Shown piece by piece: positions 34,081 through 44,619 of a DNA stretch of 64,000 bases (the stretch's first letter is position 1; every line of letters begins with the position of its first letter). The stretch is from the NCBI RefSeq assembly GCF_907164915.1, contig NC_061862.1:121919533-121983532 (forward strand), read 5' to 3'. Under the pieces are notes generated by a model. The model saw only the letters and a program-made list of their open reading frames with translations. It was not told the origin of the DNA and searched no databases. The stretch comes from Impatiens glandulifera (taxonomy: Eukaryota > Streptophyta > Magnoliopsida > Ericales > Balsaminaceae). Made by a program: the position numbers and the translations under genes.

Positions 34081-36134
34081 TGCTGGGTCAAATTATTTTG
34101 ACTAAGTGTTGAAATAATTTACCCACTGATATTTTGATGATGAAATAATTTATGTGTTTTGATACAGGTGTATTAAGACAACATGTTATTAGACTTGGAT
34201 CTAATGAGGGTCATTAGACCGATTTTGATCTCCATTCGCATTAAATTAGACGCACAGTCTAACTCATCGGAGTTAGACGTGTAAGTCTAATAGACGTGTA
34301 AAGAATTAGACGGGTAGTCTAATGAATACACGGAATTAGACGTGAGTCTAATATAATTAGACGTACAGTCTAACTCATCGGAGTTAGACGTGTAAGTCTA
34401 ATAGACGTGTAAAGAATTCGACGGGTAGTCTAATAAATACACAGAATTAGACGTGAGTCTAATAGAATTAGACGTACAGTCTAACTCATCAGAGTTAGAC
34501 GTGTAAAGAATTAGACAGGTAGTCTAATGAATACACGGAATTAGACGTGGCAGTCTAACTCAGTAGAGTTAGACGCGCCAGTCTAATGGTTGTAATAATT
34601 AGACGGGTTGTCTAATTAATTGAAAGTTAGATGTGGGTCTAACTCCTTCAGACAAGTCTGAGGTAGAACCAGAATTAGACGCGGCAGTCTAACTCAGTGG
34701 AGTTAGACGTGCCAGTCTAATGGTTGTAATAATTAGACGGGTTGTCTAATTAATTGAAAGTTAGACGTGGGTCTAACTAATTCAGACAAGTCTGAGGTAG
34801 AACCAGAATTAGACGTGGTAGTCTAACTCAGTGGAGTTAGACGTACCGGTCTAATGGTTATGTAATAATTAGATGGGTTGTCTAATTAATTGAAAGTTAG
34901 ACGTGGGTCTAACTCCTTCAGACAAGTCTGAGGTAGAACCGGAATTAGACGTGGTAGTCTAACTCAGCGGAGTTAGACGTACCGGTCTAATGATTATGTA
35001 ATAATTAGACGGATTGTCTAATTAATTGAAAGTTAGACGTGAGTCTAACTCCTTCAGATTAGTCTGAGGTAGAACCGGAATTAGACGTGGTAGTCTAACT
35101 CAGTGGAGTTAGACGTACCCGTCCAATGGTTATTGATATTAGACGCGAGTCTAATTATATTAGACCAGGCGGTCTAATAGACGTTTTTCATCAGAAGGAG
35201 TTGACTTATTTCATTAGACTGATCCGTCTAACTGAAATACGTCTAATGCTCTGTTCAAGCAGTACGCTTGAATCTAGCATTTCTCCTACCCACGTGCTAT
35301 AACTGTACCCTACTTCTGCTCTACTTTCCTGTGAAGATTAGTACAACAGCTATATGCATCCAATTAAGGAATGCCACGTAAGAGAATTTTTCTCACATTA
35401 CCCGTTTTGCAGGTACATCCCTGATGGAATATTCGGCGCACTACCAGTTCGGTACGGCCACGATCCTTGTGCTTAGAACCTGCGTGTACAATGGAGGCTT
35501 TCCAATGGAAGAGCGCCACGCATTATTCTTGAAGATTCGACCGTTAGCTCCTGATCAGTATTTAACCAATCCTTAGAGGAGCAGACGAAGCATCAATAAC
35601 TTTGCCAGCGATTTTATCAACCTTAAGCATTCTAATTTTGCAGAGAGAGACTACTCAATCATCTTGCTTACTGAACTTACTTTCTTGAAGCTTCTTTCTG
35701 ATTGTACTGTGTGTGAATCGAGAGAGAGAGCTAGAATCAAAACACCATTAGCTGAGTGATATTCTTCATCTTCTTGTAATTGAACAGAAAGTGTTCTGTT
35801 CAATAGTGAGCTAAGTGTGTGTGTAAACTGTATTTGATTCTTATCATATAGTGAATCCTTTCGGTGATTGGAAGAAGGGGTGACGTAGGAGAGTTTCTCC
35901 GAACATCCATAAACAAACTGCTGTGTTCTTCATTTTCTGTCATCTTTTCATATTTCATCTTTTGCTTCAAACCCAAGTAAACAATTCCGCCTTGAATCTG
36001 TTTCAAGTGTTTACACAAGTTTGCGTAGAATAGAAAGCGAATTAAATCCCTAACAGGATTTCTTTCAAACTATTTTTCATAAGCCTTCATCCTTAGCCAG
36101 ACCCCCGTCTCTACCGATTAAGACGATCCTATCA
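34081..36134 (+). repeat. element A 5' LTR (2,054 bp)
   Basis: It starts TGCTGGGTCAAATTATTTTG and ends GATCCTATCA. U3 holds two higher-order repeat blocks (34246-34540 and 34541-35210), a CACGTG G-box core at 35291-35296 and a TATTTAA box at 35559-35565. The R/U5 part contains 'gacgtaggagagtttctccg', conserved in elements B and C. The start TGC differs from the TGT of the 3' LTR by one mutation. Confidence 0.93.
34246..35210. repeat. TTAGAC...GTCTAA palindrome arrays in element A 5' U3
   Basis: Block 1 has a 111-bp period (starts 34246, 34357, 34468). Block 2 has a 134-136-bp period (34541, 34675, 34809, 34945, 35081). Each period contains four or more short palindromes with arms TTAGAC and GTCTAA around 4-6 bases (GTGA, GTACA, GTGTAA, GGGTA, GTGGCA). 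The same blocks are in the 3' LTR at 42619-43560. Confidence 0.9.
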
Positions 36135-36136
36135 AT

Positions 36137-36148
36137 TGGTATCAGAGC
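36137..36148 (+). other. primer binding site of element A
   Basis: TGGTATCAGAGC lies two bases after the 5' LTR end and is complementary to initiator Met-tRNA. Confidence 0.93.
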
Positions 36149-36179
36149 CCTGTTTCTATTCTCAAGCCTTTCCTGAAAA

Positions 36180-37943
36180 ATGTCGAACATACCCAAAGAT
36201 GCCAGTGCTACAGCCATTCCAACTTTCTCTCGCGAAAACTACATTGTTTGGAAGAGGAGAGTCCGTGCTCATCTTTCTTCTCTTCATGATGACATGTGGA
36301 GTGTTGTAACAGAAGGTCCTATCAAGATTGATAAGGAGAAGGCCGACTGGACTGCTGATGAAAAGAGGCAAAACAACCTCAACAACATGTCCCTTGATGT
36401 TCTGTACAGATCTCTCGATGACAGTATGTTTAACTACATCATCGAATGTGACACTGCCAAAGAGGTCTGGGACAGACTCACTCAACTGTGTGAGGGCAAC
36501 GAGCAAACCAAGGAAAACAAGATTATGGTTGCCACTCAACAGTTCGACAACTTCAAAATGCGTCATGGTGAAACAATGAACGACTTCGACACCAGATTCA
36601 GCAAGATTGTCTCCTCTTTGTCCATCCTAGGCAAGACCTATAGCAACCGGGAGCTTGCTATCAAGGTCATGCGTGCTCTTCCAAGGAAATGGGACATAAA
36701 GACTATGGCGATGAGAGAATCCAAGGATCTGAACAAGATCTCTCTCTTTGATCTCTTCGCTGACCTCAAGGCCTACGAGTTCGAGCTGAACTGTAGGATG
36801 GAAGAAGATCAACCCTCGTCCGTTATTATTGCCAAGGCGTTGGTGACTGCTGAAGAGCCACCAACAACTCCGGATGTGAAGATGGCAGCTTAGCAGCTGA
36901 GCAGCAATGCCATGTATCTCTTTGTGAAGAATTTTGGCGACTTCATGAAGAAGAACAACTCTAACTCAAACTCTTCAAATTCTAATGATAATAGAAAATC
37001 TAAAGCTAATGTTACTTGTTTTAACTGTGGTATTAAAGGTCATTATGCATCGGAATACCGGAAGCCAAAGCGTGAAGATGCCAAGGAAGATGGAAAAGAG
37101 CTGAAGGCTCTTATGGCCGGTGACGGAAAGAACATAGGAAGCAGCCGTGGTTCGTACTTCTCATCTAGTGAAAGCGATAAAAAAGACGTGGCCTGCTTCA
37201 TGGTTAGAGAAGATGAGGAAGGAACTCAGGAAACTGAGGTATTTGATTTCTCCTCCGAAAGGTTTTCAAGGGAACAACTGGTAGCTGCACTAGATGAAAT
37301 GGTCATCGAGTACAGAAAGCTAGAAAAATCTCTAAATGAAACTAAATCTTTATCAGATTTAAATGAACCAAATCGGTCTAAAGAGGAAGAGTCAAATGTT
37401 TTTGAAAAGAAAATTGAAGAGATCTCATCTGAAAATGAGATGCTCAAGGAACGGATTCAAACCCTTTCATCTGAAAACAAAAGGCTTAACTATGTTGTAT
37501 GTGCATGGACAAGGTCTGGTGATGCTGTCAGATATCAGATCAGCATGTTGAAACCTGCTGGATCTAGATCCGGATTGGGATTTGATAGAAATGATCCTAA
37601 CCTGTCCTGCAAAAAGTCAAAGCCAAATGACAAACTTAAGCCAATAAGTTGTGTCAAAGGAAGTATGACTGACATTGAATTTGATCCTATTCATGAAGAA
37701 GTGGCTTTTAAAAATGAAATAGTTTATGTTCCACCAACTGTTAGCTGACTTAAGAATAAGCTTGAAAAGGCTAATAAGTATGGTAACTTAAAACCTTCTT
37801 CAAAAGTCAAAGGATCAGTGGCTAGCAGGAAGTCATCTACTAAGTCAAAATCTTATGCATTAATCACATCACAAAATGGGAAATCCATCAGAATAACTCA
37901 AATATGGATTCCTAAGGGACTAATTGATCGAGGACCCAATTGA
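36180..37943 (+). pseudogene. gag: element A gag, 587 codons with two nonsense codons
   Basis: One frame from MSNIPKDASATAIPTFSREN to ..IDRGPN then TGA at 37941. Stops interrupt at TAG 36891 (CAG in relatives: MAAQQLSS) and TGA 37746 (TGG in element B: DNWL). N-terminal half: copia gag core (NYIVWKRRVRAHL, EVWDRLTQLCEGNEQTKENK, MNDFDTRFSKIVSSL, NRELAIKVMRALP). Zinc knuckle near residue 280, CFNCGIKGHYASEY, in which the final Cys is Tyr, so this finger should not bind zinc normally. C-terminal third: a predicted coiled coil (IEEISSENEMLKERIQTLSS) and a conserved tail (SGLGFDRNDPN, YVPP). Gag forms the particle; two stops mean this copy would need readthrough or help from other copies. Confidence 0.88.
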
Positions 37944-38209
37944 GTATGAGTACCAAGATTTGTAAATAGATTATTTTGTAGGTGATGCAGGAGGATAGCA
38001 GGAAGGAAGCTAGAAGAGTACTCATCTGAGTACACAACTTGGAAGATCAACAATGGCACTTGCAATTTTGGAAGAATATTTTTTGTTGTTATTAAAAATT
38101 CTTTTTGGTCTTTGGACCACAAAAATTGTTTATAAAACTTTAATGTCCACATTCATTTTTGAGAAGAAAAATTTCTTTGGAATTAAAGATATTCTCTAGA
38201 CGAATATCC

Positions 38210-38560
38210 TTAATCGGTTTAATTAGACAAGGGTGTCTAAAAGAAAAAGTATGTACTTAGACGTATTTTTGCTCACAATTCATACATCTAAGTCTATATG
38301 TTGAGATTTTATATCCACGCAATTAGACGGACACATCTAATAGACGTTAGACGTTTTTACGTCTTGAGCAAAAGGATGCTCACGTCTAATAAACACACGT
38401 CTAACACGTGGTGTTCATGCAGAATTAGACGTACGCGTCTAATAAACATTAGACGGATTTGTTATTTACACGGAATTAGACGTATGCGTCTAATACACTC
38501 ATCCGTCTAATAGACGCCGTGTTATTTGTGAAGTAAGAAAAACGTCTAACTACGTGCCGA
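38210..38560. repeat. TTAGACG/CGTCTAA cluster upstream of element A accessory ORF
   Basis: Fifteen to twenty copies of ATTAGACG or CGTCTAAT words in loose inverted pairs, the same hexamers that build the LTR arrays. It lies 230-580 bp upstream of the internal TATA box. Confidence 0.8.
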
Positions 38561-38648
38561 TTAGACTGATCAGGGACAATTGTCACACGTTGAGAGCTAT
38601 CTGTTTTTCCCGCTCAAAATATCGAACAATCATCTCTTAATAACATGA

Positions 38649-38660
38649 AGACACGTGTCT
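38649..38660. promoter_or_regulatory. G-box palindrome in element A internal promoter
   Basis: AGACACGTGTCT, identical to 33457-33468 in element B, about 130 bp upstream of the TATA box. Confidence 0.6.
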
Positions 38661-38789
38661 ATCAAGTTTAAAGAAAATGACTAATATACCCTCATTTTTA
38701 ATGATTACTTCTTGAAAAAGGATGTCTAACATTTATTAATGGGCCATACCCCTAGAATGGACGGTTATTCAGTATTTCCATGATTCATC

Positions 38790-38798
38790 TATATAAGG
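38790..38798 (+). promoter_or_regulatory. TATA box of element A internal promoter
   Basis: CTATATAAGGACATT lies about 120 bp before ATG 38917. The same sequence and spacing occur in element B, with a CT-rich leader ('tctctc') between TATA and ATG in both. Confidence 0.7.
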
Positions 38799-38916
38799 AC
38801 ATTCCTGCATGATTTTGAAAACTTTCAATCTCTCGAAATTTCTAAGAACCCTAGTTTTCTTGCATTTCTCTCACTAAAACTCTCTGAAATATCGTATCGA
38901 TTCACATTCTCTCAAA

Positions 38917-41900
38917 ATGGTGAAGAAAATCACGCTCGGTCACTGTACTTTGCAGGTGGACTTTCCATCGGTGTACTCCTTCGATCAGCCGGAGGTGGTG
39001 AAGATGTTCCAAACCCTAGAATATTCTGGGTTGAGGAAGTATATGGGCAGACCGTTCATCTTCTATGAAGATGAAGTTCGCGAGTTCTTCAAAACGGCGG
39101 TTATGGTGGATGATTCCATCGTAGCAACCGTTAACGGAAAAGAGATCTCATTTGATGAAGCGGTGTATGCGGAGTTCTTTGAACTTCCAACGGAGGGTCA
39201 TCTGTTCGACTTGGTGCTTTCTTCTGAAATCATGGAGGAAATGAAGACCTCCTTCTCCGCCGACGGTTCTAAGATCCATGTGAATGGATATAAGAAGGTA
39301 TTCAACCCCCACTTTATTCTCCTAAACGACGTGGTGGCGAAGGCGCTGCAAGGGAAGTTCGGCTCTTTCAATCTCTATAGTCAAGACCGTTTTGACTATA
39401 TGTGCGCCATCTCCAAAGAAATCCAAGTGAATTGGGGTCATACCCTATTCCAGAATCTGTGTTACTCCATCTGCCAGAGTAACAAGGAGAGTATCCCCTA
39501 TGCGGCTCAACTGAGCCACCTGTTGAAGTTTCTGGGGGTTCATGTCGGCGAACCGGCGCAGATTAACTCTACAAGAGTTTTTACCGCTTCTACGGTTTCC
39601 AGCACTCTAATCAGAGTGAAGAACAACCTAGAGTCTGCTTCTGGGGCCTCTAGTTTCCAGACTGGTGGAAGGCCTTCCACCCGATCAAAGCCTTCTGCTT
39701 CTGTTGTATCAACAGGGGCAAAGAGAACCAGAACCGTGAATGAATCAGAGGCTAGTTCCTCAAGCATGAAGAGTCCAAGTCAGAAGGACACGAAATTTGT
39801 CGATTCAAGGGTGAAGCAAGGTCCAGGCATACTTGCTGCAACCCCGATGACATCATTATCTACTCCCTCAACCTTCTTGAGGAAACCTTCGAGGTCCTGT
39901 GCCTCAAAGGAGAAGAAGACAAAAGCGCCCCGTGCGTCTAAATCCGCTAAGGTAAAGTCTTCTAAGTCTTTGGCTGCTGTGCCAAAATTTGTTGTTCCCG
40001 AAGTGGAACAAGCTGAATCTGTTTTCTCTCCCTTGAGAGAATCTGCTGAGGGGCCTGCTGTTGAGTCAGCCGGTCCAAATGTTGAATCTATTAACAGGGC
40101 GGTGTCCCCTGTTACTCAATCTGATCAGGTAGCCGCCGGTGCTACAGAGTCGTCCATACCAGAACAAGGTGCTGTTCCTACCCATGTTGCTGGTGAACCC
40201 ATCATTCCTGCTCCCAAGGATTCCTTGGTAGTCAGAAAAATTGTTTGTAGAGAGCTTCCTGATGAGCTCTGTCTGAAACCTCAATCGGCCTTCGAACTGT
40301 TGCGAGCTAGGAAATGGACAAAAGGAATCGTTATTGGTGAACCAAGACCTGTTCAAAAACCTGTAGAGGTTGTTGGAAAAGGGAAGTCTACTACTCTTTA
40401 AGCTCCTGAGAAGGTGTCTGAAGCAAGAAGAATCGTTGATCTCATTCTGGATCAAGTAAAGGTTCTTTCATCTGAGAAGTTAGGAATCTATGATTCCTGG
40501 TGTACTGAGAGGTTGTCCTCTAGATACAATGACTCTCTGTCCAATGCTGCTATAACGAAAGAATGGAAGAAGAGAGTGGCAAATGAGAAGAAGGTTCTGA
40601 AGTGGGCAAGAACTTCAGATGTGGCTGAAGCTTTGAACAAAAGAGAACTGGTGGAAGCTTGCATTCTAGGGAAAACCCTGTTCCCAATATATGAAGCCAG
40701 GAAAGCAAACTTCAACCCTGATGCAAGAGGAGCTGTTGTTGAAGCCAAAGTACTGAAGAAGTTGAATGATATCATGGAAGGTTATGTCTCTGCTGCATCC
40801 AGATACATTGATGGCGCCGATTGCTCTAGCGCAGAACCGCTCAACGTAGAAGAGGCCATGGATATTCCAAACGCCGATAAATTTGATGCTGCTCTCCTGA
40901 TCGAATTCGGGACCCTGTCTGCCGAAGATAGACGCATTCAAGATCACCCTGTTCAAGAGCTTCCAAATGAAGATGAAGCAATGGTGAATGTTCAAGAGCC
41001 TGAACAAGCTCTTGTAACAAATGTTGAAGAAGTAATTTTGAAAGATGTAGCTGAGGAGGCTTTGAAAGCTCCTATTGAAGAAGATGTGCTTATAACCCCT
41101 GTTGCGAGAATAGAGGGTGCTCAAGAAAAACTGACCGAGGCAACTCAGCCAGAGATTGCAAGAACTGAGGGAGAACCCTCTAAAGAGAAGAATGATGAAG
41201 AAGAAAGTTCCTCGTCTGAAGAGGAACAGGATGATCAATCAAAGTTTGTTAAGACCTACTTATTTCCTGATGGTGTTGCGGGAAGTATTCATGAAAACAT
41301 AACTACTCCCCGTCACTATTCTGGAAGTTTGCTCGAAAGATTCGAAAGGGCCCAAAGAGAAGTTGACGATGAAGAAGCTTAAGAGAAAGCGGCTAAGGAT
41401 GCTGAAGTTAATCAGCCTGAGCAATCATTGCAGGTTCATACAAACTTTGAGCCTATTCAAAGTATGGCTGCAGATTCTGAAGAAGTGTCTTCTCACGAAG
41501 GTCCATCCGCTGGAGGAGATAAAATGTTAAAATTAATGAGGTCTATGCTTTCATCAATGCAGAAGACTATGTGTCAGTCAATGATCTCCAGGGAAGAAGA
41601 TAGAGCAAATTTCAGCAACATGTTCAAGATCTTAACTGAGCTGGATAAGACCCTGAAGATGAATACGTATGAGACCCATGTCTCAAATGTAAAGTTTTCA
41701 AAGTTTGAACAGAAATGCTTCAGCCACCAAACTGAACTGTTTGACATTGAGAGGCACATCAATGATGAACGCCACAAGGAAACTTTGGATGAATTCGCTT
41801 TGGTGAAGAATCAGCTGGTAGAAATGCAATGGTGCATGAGGAGAAACGACAATGAACGACAAGCTTTTGCCGAGAACCTCGCCAGGAAGTTTCAAGCTAA

Positions 41901-42261
41901 AGAAGATGCTTTAGGCAATGCTGAAAGTGCTCAACCTCGACCAGTTCAAGGTGAGTCTAGCAGGAGGAACGATGGCGTAGCAACCGGGACCAGATCCAGG
42001 CGTGCCACAAATTCTGATGATAATCCTAGGCCAACCAAGAGAGGCGGTGGTCGAAGTGGTTTTGAGCGTGGTGGAAGAAATGGTGGCGGCCAGAGTAGGT
42101 TGTCTAATGCTGATCAAGGTGGACGGAGCAGCGTTGCTGAGCGTGGAGGAAGATCAAATGCAGGAGGTCGTGGTGGTCGCGGCTATCCTCACTTCATGAA
42201 CATGCTTCCCGGGCAAGAAATGAGTCCAACCGATCCCCGAGTAAAAAGGGAAGAACAATGA
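38917..42261 (+). pseudogene. accessory ORF of element A: 1,114-codon protein with two in-frame stops
   Basis: A single frame runs from ATG 38917 to TGA 42259-42261, broken only by TAA at 40399 (codon 495) and TAA at 41380 (codon 822). Residues 1-235 form a compact conserved domain (VDFPSVYSFDQPEVVKMFQ, LRKYMGRPFIFYEDEVREFF, AVYAEFFELPTEGHLF, FNPHFILLNDVVAKALQG). Residues 235-350 are a Ser/Lys-rich basic linker (KKTKAPRASKSAKVKSSK). A mixed helical region at about 500-650 (KRELVEACILGKTLFPIYEA) precedes an acidic stretch (SSSEEEQDDQ). A coiled coil lies at about 870-980, and an Arg/Gly-rich RGG-type tail (GGGRSGFERGGRNGG) at about 1015-1095 suggests RNA binding. I recognise no named family. 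The N-terminal domain recalls hypothetical proteins repeated in Lamiales genomes. No signal peptide or membrane segment is seen, so it does not look like an envelope protein. Confidence 0.85.
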
Positions 42262-42423
42262 TCTCTCTTCTTTTACTCTGTTTAAACTTTATTGAACATA
42301 GTTTTGATAAGTCTTTCGAATACTGGTTCTTTTGAATGATTGGTGTAAGTGAACAAGGTGGTTGTTTATTTATTAGATGAATGCATGTCTTATTATATGT
42401 ATGCAAGTTTGTAATTTCTTCAT

Positions 42424-42438
42424 AAAAAATGGGGAAAT
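42424..42438 (+). other. polypurine tract of element A
   Basis: AAAAAATGGGGAAAT lies immediately before the 3' LTR start TGTTGGG, the usual plus-strand primer position. Confidence 0.85.
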
Positions 42439-44521
42439 TGTTGGGTCAAATTATTTTGACTAAGTGTTGAAATAATTTACCCACTGATATTTTGATGATG
42501 AAATAATTTATGTGTTTTGATACAGGTGTATTAAGACAACATGTTATTAGACTTGGATCTAATGAGGGTCATTTTTTTGATCTCCATTCGCATTAAATTC
42601 GACGCAAGTCTAATAGAATTAGACGTACAGTCTAACTCATCGGAGTTAGACGTGTAAGTCTAATAGACGTGTAAAGAATTAGACGGGTAGTCTAATGAAT
42701 ACACGGAATTAGACGTGAGTCTAATAGAATTAGACGTACAGTCTAACTCATCGGAGTTAGACGTGTAAGTCTAATAGACGTGTAAAGAATTAGACGGGTA
42801 GTCTAATGAATAAACGGAATTAGACGTGAGTCTAATAGAATTAGACGTACATTCTAATTCATCGGAGTTAGACGTGTAAGTCTAATAGACGTGTAAAGAA
42901 TTAGACGGGTAGTCTAATGAATACACGGAATTAGACGTGGCAGTCTAACTCAGTAGAGTTAGACGCGCCAGTCTAATGGTTGTAATAATTAGACGGGTTG
43001 TCTAATTAATTGAAAGTTAGACGTGAGTCTAACTCCTTCAGACAAGTCTGAGGTAGAACCAGATTAGACGCGGCAGTCTAACTCAGTGGAGTTAGACGTG
43101 CCAGTCTAATGGTTGTAATAATTAGACGGGTTGTCTAATTAATTAAAAGTTAGACGTGGGTCTAACTCCTTCAGACAAGTCTGAGGTAGAACCAGAATTA
43201 GACGTGGTAGTCTAACTCAGTGGAGTTAGACGTACCGGTCTAATGGTTATGTAATAATTAGACGGGTTGTCTAATTAATTGAAAGTTAGACGTGGGTCTA
43301 ACTCCTTCAGACAAGTCTGAGGTAGAACCAGAATTAGACGTGGTAGTCTAACTCAGCGGAGTTAGACGTACCGGTCTAATGGTTATGTAATAATTAGATG
43401 GATTGTCTAATTAATTGAAAGTTAGACGTGAGTCTAACTTTTCAGATTAGTCTGAGGTAGAACCGGAATTAGACGTGGTAGTCTAACTCAGTGGAGTTAG
43501 ACGTACCCGTCTAATGGTTATTGATATTAGACGCGAGTCTAATTATATTAGACCAGGCGGTCTAATAGACGTTTTTCATCAGAAGGAGTTGACTTATTTT
43601 ATTAGACTGATCCGTCTAACTTAAATACGTCTAATGCTCTATTCAAGCAGTACGCTTGAATTTAGCATTTCTCCTACTCACGTGCTATAGATTTACCCTA
43701 CTTTTGCTCCACTTTCCTGTGAATATTAGTACAACAGCTATATGCATCCAATTAAGGAATGCCACGTAAGAGAATTTTCCTCACATTACCCGTTTTGCAG
43801 GTACATCCCTGATGTAATATTCGACGCACTACCAGCTCGGTACGGCCACGATCCTTGTACTCAGAACCTGGTGTACAATGGAGGCTTTCCAATGGAAGAG
43901 CGCCATATATCATTCTTGAAGATTCGACCGTTAGCTCCTGATCAGTATTTAACCAATCCTTAGAGCAGCGGACGAAGCATCAGTAACTTTGCCAGCGATT
44001 TTATCAACCTTAAGCATTCTGATTTTGTAGAGAGAGACTACTCAATCATCTTGCTTACTGAACTTACTTTCTTGAAGCTTCTTTCTGATTGTACTGTGTG
44101 TGAATCAAGAGAGAGAGCTAGAATCAAAACACCATTAGCTGAGTGATATTCTTCATCTTCTTGTAATTGAACAGAAAGTGTTCTGTTCAATAGTGAGCTA
44201 AGTGTGTGTGTAAACTGTATTTAATTCTTATCATATAGTGAATCCTTCCGGTGGTTGGAAGAAGGGGTGACGTAGGAGAGTTTCTCCGAACATCCATAAA
44301 CAAACTGCTGTGTTCTTCATTTTCTGTCATCTTTTCATATTTCATCTTGTGCTTCAAACCCAAATAAACAATTCCGCCTTGAATCTGTTTCAAGTGTTTA
44401 CATAAGTTTGCGTCGAATAGAAAGCGAATTAAATTCCTAACAGGATTTCTTTCAAATTGTTTTTCATAAGCCTTCATCCTTAGTCAGACCTCCGTCTCTA
44501 TCGATAAAGCCGATCCTATCA
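42439..44521 (+). repeat. element A 3' LTR (2,083 bp)
   Basis: It starts TGTTGGGTCAAATT and ends GATCCTATCA. The arrays recur with a 111-bp period (42619, 42730, 42841) and a ~135-bp period (42931, 43063, 43198, 43333, 43469). The TATTTAA box is at about 43946 and the CACGTG core at 43679-43684. Open frames inside (43742-43963, and on the minus strand 44187-44477) are also present in the 5' LTR and show no domain. Confidence 0.93.
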
Positions 44522-44619
44522 TAATGTATATACTCAGAAGAGTATGCTCCATGCTTCCTTCCTGCAGCTTTCCTGTATCACCTACACAAGAAAATATTTA
44601 CAAACTTTGGTACCCACAT

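Larger units (their letters stand above)
34081..44521 (+). mobile_element. element A: complete non-autonomous copia-type LTR element with gag and accessory ORF
   Basis: It is 10,441 bp: 5' LTR 34081-36134, primer site 36137-36148, gag 36180-37943, internal repeat and promoter 38210-38800, accessory ORF 38917-42261, polypurine tract 42424-42438 and 3' LTR 42439-44521. Perfect TSD. The LTRs look about 97% alike by eye. No protease, integrase, RT or RNase H motif occurs between gag and the accessory ORF. The gag type (long, C-terminal coiled coil, ending ..IWIPKGLI.RGP) and the position of the extra ORF recall the SIRE/Maximus copia lineage, in which an env-like ORF precedes the 3' LTR. It is inserted in element B in opposite orientation. 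Confidence 0.92.

Noticed and set aside
35800..36018. Minus-strand open frame inside the LTR (also at 44187-44477)
   Set aside because: Same frame in both LTR copies only because the LTRs are identical; antisense, no domain, no start context.
40488..41238. Minus-strand frames of 95 and 190 codons opposite the accessory ORF
   Set aside because: Shadow frames of the real plus-strand ORF with no domain.
38917..42261. Accessory ORF as an envelope protein
   Set aside because: No signal peptide, no transmembrane segment and no cysteine-rich ectodomain; the basic linker and RGG tail point to RNA or protein binding.
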